Assembly (NCBI GenBank): GCA_018335195.1 | Contig: JAGXKN010000016.1 | Location: 1 to 64,000, forward strand | Length of the DNA: 64,000 nt | Reading direction: 5' to 3' | From: Desulfobacterales bacterium | GTDB lineage: Bacteria > Desulfobacterota > Desulfobacteria > Desulfobacterales > Desulfosalsimonadaceae | Shown: positions 37,483 through 46,334 of the stretch, piece by piece | Numbering within the stretch: the stretch's first letter is position 1 | Layout: each line of letters begins with the position of its first letter | Position numbers and translations under genes: made by a program | The notes under the pieces: generated by a model | The model's input: only the letters and a program-made list of their open reading frames with translations | What the model was told of the DNA's origin: nothing | Database searches by the model: none

Positions 37483-38970
37483 ATGCACCGCATTCCGGTC
37501 CCCCGGACCCGCGTAATATTTTTCCTCTGCCTTGCACTGCTGTGCGTCGGCTGGTTTTCCGCGCATCTGAGTGCTCAGGACCCGGCCGGGCAAAAGGTAT
37601 TTGTCATCCCTGTATCCGGCACCGTGGATCCCGGTATGGCCGCGTTTATTGAAAGGGCCCGGCAGGAGGCGACACAGGATCCGCAATCCCTTGCCATCCT
37701 GGAAATCAATACATTCGGCGGCCGGGTGGATTCGGCACTGCAGATCGTGGACACCATGCTCAAGTTTCCCGAAGACCAAACCATTGCCTATGTTTCGCCC
37801 AAGGCCATTTCCGCCGGCGCACTGATTGCACTGTCCTGCAGCGACCTGGCCATGGCCCCGGGCAGCACCATCGGGGACGTGGCCCCGATCATGCAGTCCT
37901 CGGAAGGCCCCAGGGAGCTGGGCGAAAAATTCCAGTCCCCCATCCGGGCCAAGTTCCGGGCCCTGGCCGAGCGCAACGGATACCCGGTCCCGCTTGTGGA
38001 GGCCATGGTGACCAAGGAAAAGGAGGTCTTCGAGCTGAAAACGGCAGACGGCACCACCCGCTACATGGATGCCCAGCAGTACGCGGACCTGCCGGAAGAC
38101 GAAAAAGATGCCGTGGTCACCAGGAGAACCATCGTGGAAGAAGGCGAACTTTTGACCATGCACGATACAGAGGCCAGGGCCTACGGCATGTCCATGATGA
38201 CTGCGGGATCCATCGAGGACCTGCTTGCGCGCCTGGGCATGGAGGAATACGAGCTGACCCGCATCGAGGAGACCTGGTCCGAGGCCCTGGTGCGGCTGAT
38301 TGACGGCATCGCCCCGATTCTGATGATGATCGGCCTGGCCGGACTCTACATCGAGATCAAATCGCCGGGCTTCGGTGTTCCGGGTGCCGTGGGGGTGCTC
38401 TGCCTGGCCCTGGTGTTTTTAAGCCAGTACCTGGTGGGCCTGGCAAACTACACGGAGTTTTTCATCCTGGTGGCCGGAATCATTCTGCTGGGCGTGGAAG
38501 TGTTTGTGCTGCCGGGCTTCGGCCTGTCCGGGTTTGCCGGAATGGTGCTCATCGTTGTCGGCATTATACTGGCCATGCAGGATTTCGTGGTCCCGGATCC
38601 GTCGATTCCCTGGCAGAAGGATCTGCTGATCGAAAACGCGGTGCGGGTTCTGGGCGCTTACGTGGCGGCCGTGATCGCGGGGCTTTTGTTTATCCGCTAC
38701 GTAATGCCCCGCATCCCCAGCAGCCGGGAAGGCCCGTACCTGGCCGCTTCCCTTGAGGGAGCGCATGCCGACAGCCGGGAAACGCAGATGGTGTCTGCCG
38801 GTGATACCGGCGTGGCCCTGAGCTACCTGCGGCCTTCGGGCAAGGCGGAGATCAACGACGAGATGTTTGACGTGATCACGGAAAACCAGTTCCTGGATAA
38901 GGGCACGCCCATCCGGGTCATTGATATTCGCGGCAACCGGATTGTCGTGGATAAGAAGGAGCAGGCATGA
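37483..38970 (+). CDS. NfeD1b-type membrane serine protease (ClpP-class)
   Basis: A 495-residue protein with a signal peptide (about 10-31), a ClpP-class protease domain (about 38-250), about four to five transmembrane helices (about 285-430) and a C-terminal OB-fold NfeD domain. The catalytic Ser is S110 in KAISAGALIAL, and a Lys near 157 is the probable general base. This is the stomatin-operon partner protease. Its 3' end overlaps the second nfeD gene by 4 bases and a flotillin gene follows. I prefer the ATG at 37483 since the one at 37393 adds 30 residues before the signal peptide. Confidence 0.88.
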   Translation: MHRIPVPRTRVIFFLCLALLCVGWFSAHLSAQDPAGQKVFVIPVSGTVDPGMAAFIERARQEATQDPQSLAILEINTFGGRVDSALQIVDTMLKFPEDQTIAYVSPKAISAGALIALSCSDLAMAPGSTIGDVAPIMQSSEGPRELGEKFQSPIRAKFRALAERNGYPVPLVEAMVTKEKEVFELKTADGTTRYMDAQQYADLPEDEKDAVVTRRTIVEEGELLTMHDTEARAYGMSMMTAGSIEDLLARLGMEEYELTRIEETWSEALVRLIDGIAPILMMIGLAGLYIEIKSPGFGVPGAVGVLCLALVFLSQYLVGLANYTEFFILVAGIILLGVEVFVLPGFGLSGFAGMVLIVVGIILAMQDFVVPDPSIPWQKDLLIENAVRVLGAYVAAVIAGLLFIRYVMPRIPSSREGPYLAASLEGAHADSRETQMVSAGDTGVALSYLRPSGKAEINDEMFDVITENQFLDKGTPIRVIDIRGNRIVVDKKEQA

Positions 38971-39449
38971 TCCAGCCTTATATTGCGCCGGTGATTTTCC
39001 AGGTCGTGGGCATTGCCGTGCTGCTGGCCGAGGTGATGCTGCCTTCCGGCGGGCTGCTTGCCATTGTCGCACTGGGCTGCCTGGGATACTCCCTGTACCT
39101 GGTTTTTACGGCAATATCGGCGTTTGCCGGCATGATCTTTGTGCTGGCAGATATCGTGATTCTGCCCGTGGTGCTGATTGTCGGACTCAAGCTGCTGGCC
39201 CACTCGCCGCTGGCGCTCAAGTCCGAGCTGTCGAGCAAGAGCGGATACGCCTCGTATGACGAGAAAAACGCCGAATACGTGGGCAGGCAGGGCGAGGCCC
39301 TGACCGACCTCCGGCCGGCGGGCACCGCCAGGATCGACGGAAAACGGGTGGATGTGGTCACCCGGGGCGATTATATTGAACACGGATCGGCAATAAAGGT
39401 CTCCGCAGTCGAAGGCGGCCGCATCATTGTGCGAAAGATTTCGCAATGA
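38967..39449 (+). CDS. Short NfeD-family membrane protein
   Basis: A 160-residue protein with two or three transmembrane helices in the first 85 residues and a C-terminal NfeD OB-fold (about 100-158, GEALTDLRPAGTARIDGKRVDVV). It repeats the C-terminal half of the upstream protein without the protease. The ATGA overlap indicates translational coupling. Confidence 0.86.
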   Translation: MIQPYIAPVIFQVVGIAVLLAEVMLPSGGLLAIVALGCLGYSLYLVFTAISAFAGMIFVLADIVILPVVLIVGLKLLAHSPLALKSELSSKSGYASYDEKNAEYVGRQGEALTDLRPAGTARIDGKRVDVVTRGDYIEHGSAIKVSAVEGGRIIVRKISQ

Positions 39450-39470
39450 GAAGGTTATTGCCCCGGAATA

Positions 39471-39561
39471 GGTATCGGTATCGGGTCTCGTTTTCGATCC
39501 CGATCCCGAACCCGATCCCGATTTTTAAGCATGCCGGGCGGACACACAGGTCCACCCTACA
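39471..39561. repeat. GGTATCGG/CCGATACC tract plus GGACAC-family element
   Basis: 39471-39522 is a near-palindromic run of six-base units (ggtatcggtatcggg... cccgatcccgaacccgat). A GGACACACAGGTCCACCCTAC copy follows at 39535-39561. Both families also adjoin at 41285-41414, 50423-50521 and 58745-58830, which suggests the pair spreads or accumulates together. Confidence 0.8.
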
Positions 39562-39631
39562 GCCGGTTTTTATTAACCACATAACCACTTAAAACTTAAC
39601 GCACTTAACACTTAACACTTCAGGAGGCTTT

Positions 39632-40630
39632 ATGACCGCTCAATTCATCATTCTCGCAATTCTGGTAATTGCGCTGATCGTGCTGGTCTATTTTATCGGA
39701 TCCGCGATTTCGCTGTGGGTCCAGGCCCTGGTATCGGGTGCGAGCATCGGCTTGTTTAACATCATCTTCATGCGGCTGCGCAAAATTTCGCCCAAGCTTA
39801 TTGTCAACGCCAAGATCATGGCCGTCAAGGCCGGCATCGATATATCCACCAACGACCTGGAATCGCATTTTCTGGCCGGCGGGGATGTCATGCGCGTGAT
39901 CCAGGCCCTCATCGCCGCGGACAAGGCCAACATTGACCTCAAGTTCAACCGGGCCGCGGCCATAGACCTGGCCGGCCGCAACGTGCTGGAAGCCGTGCAG
40001 ATGAGCGTTAATCCCAAGGTGATCGAAACCCCGATGGTGGCTGCCATGGCCAAGGACGGCATTCAGCTCAAGGCCATTTCCCGGGTGACCGTGCGCGCCA
40101 ACATCGACCGGCTGGTCGGCGGCGCCGGCGAGGAAACCATCCTGGCCCGGGTGGGCGAGGGTATCGTGACCACCATCGGCTCCTCGGACAGCCACAAGAA
40201 CGTGCTGGAAAACCCGGACAGCATTTCCAAGCGGGTGCTGGAAAAGGGACTGGATGCGGGCACGGCCTACGAGATTCTCTCCATCGATATCGCGGACGTG
40301 GACGTGGGCAAAAACATCGGCGCGGAGCTGGAAACCGACCGGGCAGAGGCGGACAAGAAGATCGCCCAGGCCAAGGCAGAGGAGCGCCGGGCCATGGCCT
40401 ATGCCGCAGAGCAGGAGATGAAGGCCAAGGTCCAGGAGATGCGGGCCAAGGTCGTGGAAAACGAGGCCCAGGTGCCCGTTGCCATGGCAGAAGCCCTGCG
40501 TTCCGGCAATATCGGCATCATGGACTACTACCGGTTCAAAAACATCCAGGCTGATACCCAGATGCGCGACAGCATCGGCAGCCAGGAGGAAGACGAAACC
40601 GGCCCGCACGGCCAGGAAACCGAGGAATAA
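39632..40630 (+). CDS. floA: Flotillin-like protein FloA
   Basis: A 332-residue SPFH-domain membrane scaffold. It has an N-terminal hydrophobic segment (about 4-27) and a short second membrane-associated stretch. The SPFH core contains [35 protein letters not shown] and the [30 protein letters not shown] segment. An Ala/Glu/Lys coiled coil and acidic tail follow. FloA organises membrane microdomains and is usually encoded next to nfeD, as here. AGGAGG lies 5 bases before the ATG. Confidence 0.94.
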   Translation: MTAQFIILAILVIALIVLVYFIGSAISLWVQALVSGASIGLFNIIFMRLRKISPKLIVNAKIMAVKAGIDISTNDLESHFLAGGDVMRVIQALIAADKANIDLKFNRAAAIDLAGRNVLEAVQMSVNPKVIETPMVAAMAKDGIQLKAISRVTVRANIDRLVGGAGEETILARVGEGIVTTIGSSDSHKNVLENPDSISKRVLEKGLDAGTAYEILSIDIADVDVGKNIGAELETDRAEADKKIAQAKAEERRAMAYAAEQEMKAKVQEMRAKVVENEAQVPVAMAEALRSGNIGIMDYYRFKNIQADTQMRDSIGSQEEDETGPHGQETEE

Positions 40631-40642
40631 GGAAAAACCGCC

Positions 40643-41218
40643 ATGGAATCCCTGATTTTTATACTGGTGCTGGTGATCATCATTATCTCCAACCTCGTGC
40701 GGGTGCAGAAAAAGCTGAAGACCGCCGCCCCGGGCGACCGGGAGGAAAAACCACAGCCGGGCGGCTGGAAACAGAGCCTCAGGGACACCTGGCAGCAGGT
40801 GAAAAAGGAAATGGATGGGCCGGCCGGGGACGCGCAAACGCGCGAATCCGGCGGGCGCCGGCCTTCCGGCTGGGAGGGGCTCATGCCCGCACAGGAGGCG
40901 CCGGAGGAAAAATCCGAACCGGCCCCAGCCCGTTCCGGGGCCCCGTCTTCCCCGCCGCGGCCCGAGCCTGTCCGTGCCGGCCGGGGCCAGACCCTGATCG
41001 AATCCAGAAGCCGGGAGGGCCGGACCCCGGAGGCGCGGGTCGGAAAAACCGAGCGCCGGGCCATTGCGCCGCCGCTGAAAGGGCCGGGCGAACCGGTAAA
41101 ACATCGCCCGCACCGGCTTGCACTTTCCAGGGAAAAGGTGCGCCACGCGGTGATCTGGTATGAGGTCCTGGGGCCGCCCATGTCCCTGCGGGACCCGGAA
41201 CGGGAAATGTGGCTCTAA
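40643..41218 (+). CDS. Proline-rich single-pass membrane protein of unknown function
   Basis: A 191-residue protein with an N-terminal membrane helix (about 3-20), a long disordered Pro/Arg/Glu-rich middle (about 30-150) and a conserved-looking C-terminal stretch LSREKVRHAVIWYEVLGPP at 159-177. It begins 12 bases after floA. I associate this type of C-terminal AVxWxExLGPP motif with small bacterial membrane proteins, but the function is unknown. Position suggests a partner of the NfeD/FloA complex. Confidence 0.65.
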   Translation: MESLIFILVLVIIIISNLVRVQKKLKTAAPGDREEKPQPGGWKQSLRDTWQQVKKEMDGPAGDAQTRESGGRRPSGWEGLMPAQEAPEEKSEPAPARSGAPSSPPRPEPVRAGRGQTLIESRSREGRTPEARVGKTERRAIAPPLKGPGEPVKHRPHRLALSREKVRHAVIWYEVLGPPMSLRDPEREMWL

Positions 41219-41284
41219 CCCGCCGCTTTTTTTCACCCTTGAAACCCGCCCCAAAATATTATATAAGTACGCTTTCAAACTGAT

Positions 41285-41480
41285 CCGAATCGGTATCGGG
41301 TTTCATTTTTCGAACCCGATACCGATTCGATTTAGTCACATAATTCCGGGCGGACACACAGGTCCACCCCTACAACGGATTTTGGTTCGGGCGGACACAC
41401 AGGTCCGCCCCTACAGCCGGTTTTTATTAACCACATAACCACATAACCACATAACCACATAATCACATAATCACTTAAAA
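41285..41480. repeat. Compound repeat block before fdhA
   Basis: It holds a CGGTATCGGG palindromic tract (41285-41331), two GGACACACAGGTCC elements (41347-41372 and 41388-41414) and an 8-base tandem tract, ataaccac or ataatcac repeated about six times (41424-41475). No promoter for fdhA is obvious inside it. Confidence 0.8.
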
Positions 41481-41513
41481 CTTAACGAACTTAACACTTT
41501 CTGAGACTTCGCC

Positions 41514-44282
41514 ATGACCGAAAACCAAGTAACCATCAACGGAAACCCGTTTCCCGTACAGCCCGACGATACGATTCTGGACGTGGCCCGGCGCAACAGC
41601 ATTGACATCCCGACTTTGTGCTACCTCAAGGGCGCCACGCCGACCGGGGCCTGCCGGATATGCGTGGTGGAAGTGGAAAATGCCCGCAACCTGCTGCCGG
41701 CCTGCTCCACCCCGGCCCAGGCCGGAATGGTGATCCACACGGAATCGCCCGCAGTGGTGACCTCCCGGAAAATGAGCATCGAGCTGCTGCTGGCCTCGGG
41801 CAATCACAACTGCGCGGTCCGCGGATCCGATGAAACCGGCAGTTTCACCGATTTCCAGTTGGGTGTTCAGGCGCAGGATCACAGCGACCGGCTCTGTCCG
41901 GCGTGGGGGGACTGCACGCTCCAGGATCTGGCATACCGGTACCAGGTTTCCGGGGAGGCTTTTCCGGCCACGGAAGTCAAGTATCCCCTGGAATCCGTCA
42001 ATCCTTTTATCGTGCGCGATTTTTCCCGCTGCATCCTTTGCGGCCGCTGCGTGCAGGCCTGCAATGAAGTCCAGGTCAACAACGCCATAAATTTCGGGTA
42101 CCGGGGCAAGAACAGCAAGATCGTGGCCGCGGGCGACCGGCCGCTCAAGGATTCGGACTGCGTGTTCTGCGGCGAGTGCGTGCAGGCCTGCCCGACCGGC
42201 GCGCTGATGGAAAAGGACGCCAGGTACCGGTGGCGGCCCTGGGAAGCGGAAAAGATACGCACCACCTGCAGTTACTGCGGGGTGGGCTGCCAGCTCGACC
42301 TGCATGTAAAGGACAACACCGTGTTCAAGGTCACCGGCGCGGAAGAAATTGCCCCGAATTACGGCAGCCTTTGCGTCAAAGGGCGATTCGGCTACAAGTT
42401 CATCAATTCCCCGGAGCGCCTGAGCAGTCCGATGATCAAGGAAAACGGCGAGTTCCGCAAGGCCGACTGGAACGAGGCCCTGGACCTGGTGGCCCGCAGG
42501 TTTGCGGAAAACCGGGACAGCCACGGGCCCGACAGCATGGGCGTGTTGACCTCCGCCCGGATTGCCAACGAGGACAATTACCTCGCCCAGAAATTCACCC
42601 GGGCGGTGCTCGGGACCAACAACATCGATCATTGCGCCCGTCTCTGACATTCCTCCACCGTGGCCGGTCTGGCCGCAGCGTTTGGAAGCGGGGCGATGAC
42701 CAACACCATCGCGGATGTCGAAGAAGCCGACGTGATCCTGGTGACCGGGTCCAATACCACGGAAAACCACCCGGTGATCTCGAGTTTTGTCAAGCGGGCG
42801 GCATCGCTTAAGGATACAAAGCTGATTCTTGTCGATCCGCGGCGCATAAAGCTTGCAGAGCATGCCGACATGTGGCTGCGGCCCAACCTGGGCACGGACG
42901 TGGCCTGGATCAACGGCCTGCTTCACGTGATTTTAAAGGAGGGCCTCTACGACAGGGATTTCGTGGAAAACCGGACCCAGGGGTTTGAAGCTCTCCAGGA
43001 GATGATCGAAAAGTTTACCCCGGACTACGTATCAGAGATTACGGGCATACCCTCCCGGCAGATCATCGAAGCCGCCCGCCTCTATGCGGGAGCGGAAAAC
43101 GGGGCCATTCTCTACTGCATGGGCATCACCCAGCACATTTCCGGCACGGACAACGTCAAGTCCCTGGCCAACCTGGCCATGGTTTCGGGCAACCTCGGCC
43201 GCCCCGGCACGGGGGTCAACCCCCTGCGGGGCCAGAACAATGTCCAGGGGGCCTGCGACATGGGCGGACTGCCCAACGTGTTTACCGGGTACCAGAAAGT
43301 CACGGATGCAGACACGGTGGGGAAAATGGAAAGCGCATGGAACACCACCGGGCTATCGGACAAGGCCGGCCTGCCGGTCACGGAGATGATTCCCAGGGCC
43401 CATTCCGGCGAGATCAAGGCGCTGTACGTGATCGGGGAAAATCCCCTGGTTTCGGACCCGGACTTGAACCATGCAGAGGAGAGCTTTTCGCATCTGGATT
43501 TCCTGGTGGTGCAGGATATTTTCATGACCGAGACGGCGCAAAAGGCAGACGTGGTGCTGCCCACCACCTGTTTTGCAGAAAGGGACGGCACGTTTACCAA
43601 TACCGAGCGCCGGGTCCAGCGGGTCAGAAAGGCGGTCCACCCGCCGGGCGCGGCCCGGGAGGACTGGCGGATCATCGCGGAGATCTCCCGGCGCATGGGC
43701 TATCCCATGGACTACAAAAACGCCTCGGAGATTTTTGACGAACTGGCTTCGGTCACGCCGTCTTACGCCGGCCTGAGCTATGCGCGCATCGAACGGGAAG
43801 GCCTGCACTGGCCGTGCCCCAAGCCGGAGCATCCCGGCACGCCGATACTCCATGCCCAAGCGTTCCCCATCGGCCGCGGCAACCTGCACGCAATCGACTA
43901 CATCCCGCCGGCAGAGCAGGTCAATGATGAATACCCGCTGTATTTGACCACGGGCCGGGTGCTTTACCAGTACCACACCGGCTCCATGACCCGGCGGACA
44001 GAAGGGCTCAACGAGCGGGCCCCGGAAAGTTTCGTGGAGATTTCCCCGGCGGATGCGGAAAAGTACGGCCTGCAGGAAGGCGACAAGATCCGGATTGCCT
44101 CCAGGCGCGGGGAAATCATGGCCCGGATGACCATATCGGACAAGGCCGTGGACGGCACCGTGTTCATCCCGTTCCACTACGCCGAGGCCGCGGCCAACCG
44201 CCTGACCAACTCCGCCCTGGACCCGGTTTCCAAGATCCCGGAATACAAGGTCTGCGCGGTCAAGCTGTCACGGGCGGCATAA
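41514..44282 (+). CDS. fdhA: Selenocysteine-containing formate dehydrogenase alpha subunit with NuoG-like N-terminal Fe-S domains
   Basis: 922 residues if the TGA at 42645-42647 is read as selenocysteine (residue 378). The sequence there is DHCARL-U-HSSTVAGL, the molybdopterin active-site pattern of formate dehydrogenases, and both sides are the same reading frame. A GGTCT-loop hairpin follows, starting 14 bases after the TGA. The N-terminus (1-240) is NuoG-like: a 2Fe-2S cluster (CYLKGATPTGACRIC), a His/Cys cluster, and two 4Fe-4S motifs (CILCGRCVQAC, CVFCGECVQAC). Next is the 4Fe-4S of the catalytic domain (CSYCGVGC) and the Mo/W-bisMGD domains. This layout fits NAD- or ferredoxin-linked, bifurcating-type enzymes. 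The nuoEF genes at 50816 and selA at 58848 support it. The - strand sensor genes in between are probably its regulators. Confidence 0.93.
42645..42686 (+). promoter_or_regulatory. Selenocysteine UGA codon and bacterial SECIS hairpin
   Basis: After the UGA, GGCC (42662-42665) and GGCC (42671-42674) pair around the loop GGUCU (42666-42670). A G-U pair and a G-C pair extend the stem and lower pairing is imperfect. The loop starts 18 bases after the UGA, the same spacing and loop as I recall for E. coli fdhF. It lies inside coding sequence, as bacterial SECIS elements do. Confidence 0.85.
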
Positions 44283-44597
44283 AAGAAAAGAAGTGCATTA
44301 AGTGTTAAGTGCATTAAGTGTTAAGTGGACTTGCTGGGCGGGGGTCTGCCTTTTCACTTAATCACATAAACACGTAACCACATAACCACTTCTTTTTTTC
44401 TTAATACACTTAAAACTTGATGCTCTCGTAAAAAGTCTAATTTCAGATGGCGCCATAAAAAGTTCAAGATCAAGGCTTGCGCAATTTCGAAGAATGCAGC
44501 GTACTTCGCCGTACGTGAAATTCTGAGAAATTGCGCGTAACGCAGATATTGGACTTTTTACGGTGCCATCAAACTTAACGCACTTAAAACTGCAAAC
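44283..44597. other. Gene-free region between fdhA and the CNB gene
   Basis: These 315 bases between convergent genes hold aagtgttaagtgcattaag tracts and one interspersed hairpin element (44427-44562). I see no coding sequence. Confidence 0.6.
44427..44562. repeat. CGTAAAAAGTC...GACTTTTTACG inverted-repeat element with internal palindrome
   Basis: The outer arms cgtaaaaagtc and gactttttacg are related to the ends of the six-copy family. The inside differs: an internal palindrome centred on gtacttcgccgtac is flanked by gcgcaatttcgaagaatgcag and its partner. It looks like a small non-autonomous element. Confidence 0.75.
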
Positions 44598-45077
44598 CTA
44601 CCACCGATTCATGATTTCGTGGCCCCGCTGTTTGGCCAGTTCATCCTGGAGTTCCTGGAACTGGGTACCTACGGCGCTCAGGGTGTACTGCATGATTGCA
44701 AACCCCACTTCCGGGGCTTTTTCGCAGAACCGGAGGAGATCGTCTTTTGGCAGCCGGATCAGCCGGCATCGCCTGGAGGCGCAGTAGCCGGAAAGCTGGT
44801 ATTTGTAGGGGGGCACAAAACAGGTCCATCCAAAGGCCTGGGCAGCGGACATAAACGCCATCTGCTCCATCGGCGCCCCGTTTTCTGAAAGCTCGGCGCA
44901 GAGCCTTACCTCTCCTTCCACAACGATCCAAAGATCCGTGGCATCCGCGCCGTGCGCAAAGATGCGGTCTCCGTTCCTGCATTCCACCAGTTCGGCGGTT
45001 TCTGCGATGGCCGCCAGATGCTCGTCGGTCAGGTCATTGAATGGTGCCGTGCTTTCGAGAATTTCCTGCTTTAGCAT
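44598..45077 (-). CDS. Stand-alone cyclic-nucleotide-binding-fold protein
   Basis: A 159-residue protein consisting of one CNB beta-roll (about 10-125) and a C-terminal helix, with no DNA-binding domain. The phosphate-binding cassette reads FGWTCFVPPYKYQLSG, not the FGE and Arg/Ser/Ala pattern needed for cAMP, so it may bind another ligand or none. It overlaps the CNB/2Fe-2S gene by 7 bases and is its partial paralogue (same FGW and PPYKY motifs). Probably a signalling partner in the formate/hydrogen sensor island. Confidence 0.8.
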   Translation of the reverse strand: MLKQEILESTAPFNDLTDEHLAAIAETAELVECRNGDRIFAHGADATDLWIVVEGEVRLCAELSENGAPMEQMAFMSAAQAFGWTCFVPPYKYQLSGYCASRRCRLIRLPKDDLLRFCEKAPEVGFAIMQYTLSAVGTQFQELQDELAKQRGHEIMNRW

Positions 45078-45838
45078 GATTGACCTCCCTGGAGCACAAG
45101 GTCATCCTGGACCTTGCCCCCGATCACGTGTTCTGCAAATACCCGGCGCATCTTTTTTTCATCCATGTGCTGATAGATCACCGGTTCCTGGTCCTGGAGG
45201 CGGACCGTGACGTTGGGCTCGCTTCTGCAGAAGCCGAGGCACCCGCCGGTGGTCACCTGGATATTCTGCCGGATCGAGCCGGCCACTTCCTCTGACAGGG
45301 CCTTCATGACCTCGCGCGCCCCGGCGGCGATCCCGCAAGTGCCCATGTGCACGGTCACCCTGGCCCCGGCAAAGGCCGCCTGTCCGGCCGATGCCTGAAG
45401 CTGCCGGAATCGTTTGCCAACCACCCGGATCATGCCGGAGAGCACCCGGTAGCCGATATCCGGATGCGCACGGAAATATTCCATCAGCTTTCCGGCGTCA
45501 ATAACCAGGACCCGGCATTGCTTTGAAATGCAGTAGGCCGAGAGCTTGTATTTGTATGGCGGAATCATGCTGGACCAGCCGAAAATCTGGTTTTCCCCCA
45601 GCGTGGAAATGGTCTGTTCGTCGGAGGTTTCCCGTCCGCCGGGCAATTCAAAACGCAGGTCAACGGTTCCCTCGGAAAGCACCCACAGGTTTGCGGCAGA
45701 CCCGCCGTCCTGGAACAGGCGGTGGCCCTTGGTAAAGCTGCGAAGCTCGCTGAAATCCTGGATCGGTGCCAGCTCCGGCTCGGTCAATTGTTGAAATGCT
45801 TCTGTCTGCTGCAGAATTTCTTTTGGCTGCTCTGGCAT
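45071..45838 (-). CDS. CNB domain fused to a thioredoxin-like 2Fe-2S domain
   Basis: A 255-residue fusion. The first 150 residues are a CNB fold with FGWSSMIPPYKYKLSAYC, a cassette lacking the cAMP-binding Glu and Arg. Residues about 158-250 are a NuoE/HndB-like ferredoxin with GTCGIAAGA and GGCLGFCRSEPNV. Only three of the four usual cysteines are seen, with His where NuoE has its first Cys (VHMGTCG). So a redox centre is tied to a ligand-binding beta-roll in one chain. It overlaps the next gene (44598-45077) by 7 bases. Confidence 0.82.
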   Translation of the reverse strand: MPEQPKEILQQTEAFQQLTEPELAPIQDFSELRSFTKGHRLFQDGGSAANLWVLSEGTVDLRFELPGGRETSDEQTISTLGENQIFGWSSMIPPYKYKLSAYCISKQCRVLVIDAGKLMEYFRAHPDIGYRVLSGMIRVVGKRFRQLQASAGQAAFAGARVTVHMGTCGIAAGAREVMKALSEEVAGSIRQNIQVTTGGCLGFCRSEPNVTVRLQDQEPVIYQHMDEKKMRRVFAEHVIGGKVQDDLVLQGGQSC

Positions 45839-45861
45839 TCACACCTCCCGTGATAAATTGC

Positions 45862-45920
45862 GTAGGGGCGAACCTGTGTGTTCGCCCTTTCCTCGGGCGA
45901 ACACACAGGTTCGCCCCTAC
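45862..45920. repeat. Inverted pair of the GGGCGAACACACAGGTTCGCCCCTAC element
   Basis: Two copies form a perfect-arm hairpin (gtaggggcgaacctgtgtgttcgccc against its complement). It splits the sensor cluster between the CNB/2Fe-2S gene and the ferredoxin gene. Confidence 0.9.
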
Positions 45921-45962
45921 AGATATGCAATTGTCAATGTCAGCATTCTTTTGCAAAAATTC

Positions 45963-46331
45963 TTATCCCCGCGCCAGTGCAAAGTCGGTCTGGACTTCGC
46001 CTTCCAGGACGTGGCGCCGGAACACCTGCCGCATCTTGTTGGCATCCATGTGCTGGTAAACAATGGGTTCCTCGCCCTCGACCGCCACGGTCACGTTGGG
46101 CTCGCTGCTGCACATGCCCAGGCAGGCCGAGGCCATCACCCGGATATCCTGGCGCTCTGTCTGCCCCATTTCCGCCATCAGCGCGTTCATCACTTCGCGG
46201 GCGCCGGCGGCGATCCCGCAAGTTCCCATGTGCACGGTTATTTTAACATTTGCCGCGCCGTGGCGCAATGAGGTTTCTTCCGAGGTCTGTTCCTTGATTT
46301 TTTTCAGGTCGTCTATGGTCATTTTGCCCAT
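45963..46331 (-). CDS. Thioredoxin-like 2Fe-2S ferredoxin (HndB-like)
   Basis: A 122-residue soluble redox protein with a charged N-terminal helix (about 1-28), then KITVHMGTCGIAAGAREV and ACLGMCSSEPNV. As in its fused paralogue at 45071 the first NuoE-type cysteine is replaced by His, leaving three Cys for a 2Fe-2S cluster. It starts 3 bases after the HATPase gene and is the last gene of a tight four-gene block. Proposed role: electron relay or sensor for the hydrogenase-like protein. Confidence 0.83.
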   Translation of the reverse strand: MGKMTIDDLKKIKEQTSEETSLRHGAANVKITVHMGTCGIAAGAREVMNALMAEMGQTERQDIRVMASACLGMCSSEPNVTVAVEGEEPIVYQHMDANKMRQVFRRHVLEGEVQTDFALARG

Positions 46332-46334
46332 GAT

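Noticed and set aside
39620-41278. Long - strand open frame (552 codons) opposite floA and the proline-rich gene
   Set aside because: It is the mirror of two confident genes with family motifs, has His/Gly-rich composition typical of antisense GC-rich frames, and shows no domain.
41475-42926. Long - strand open frame (483 codons) opposite fdhA
   Set aside because: Antisense shadow of a well-supported selenoprotein gene.
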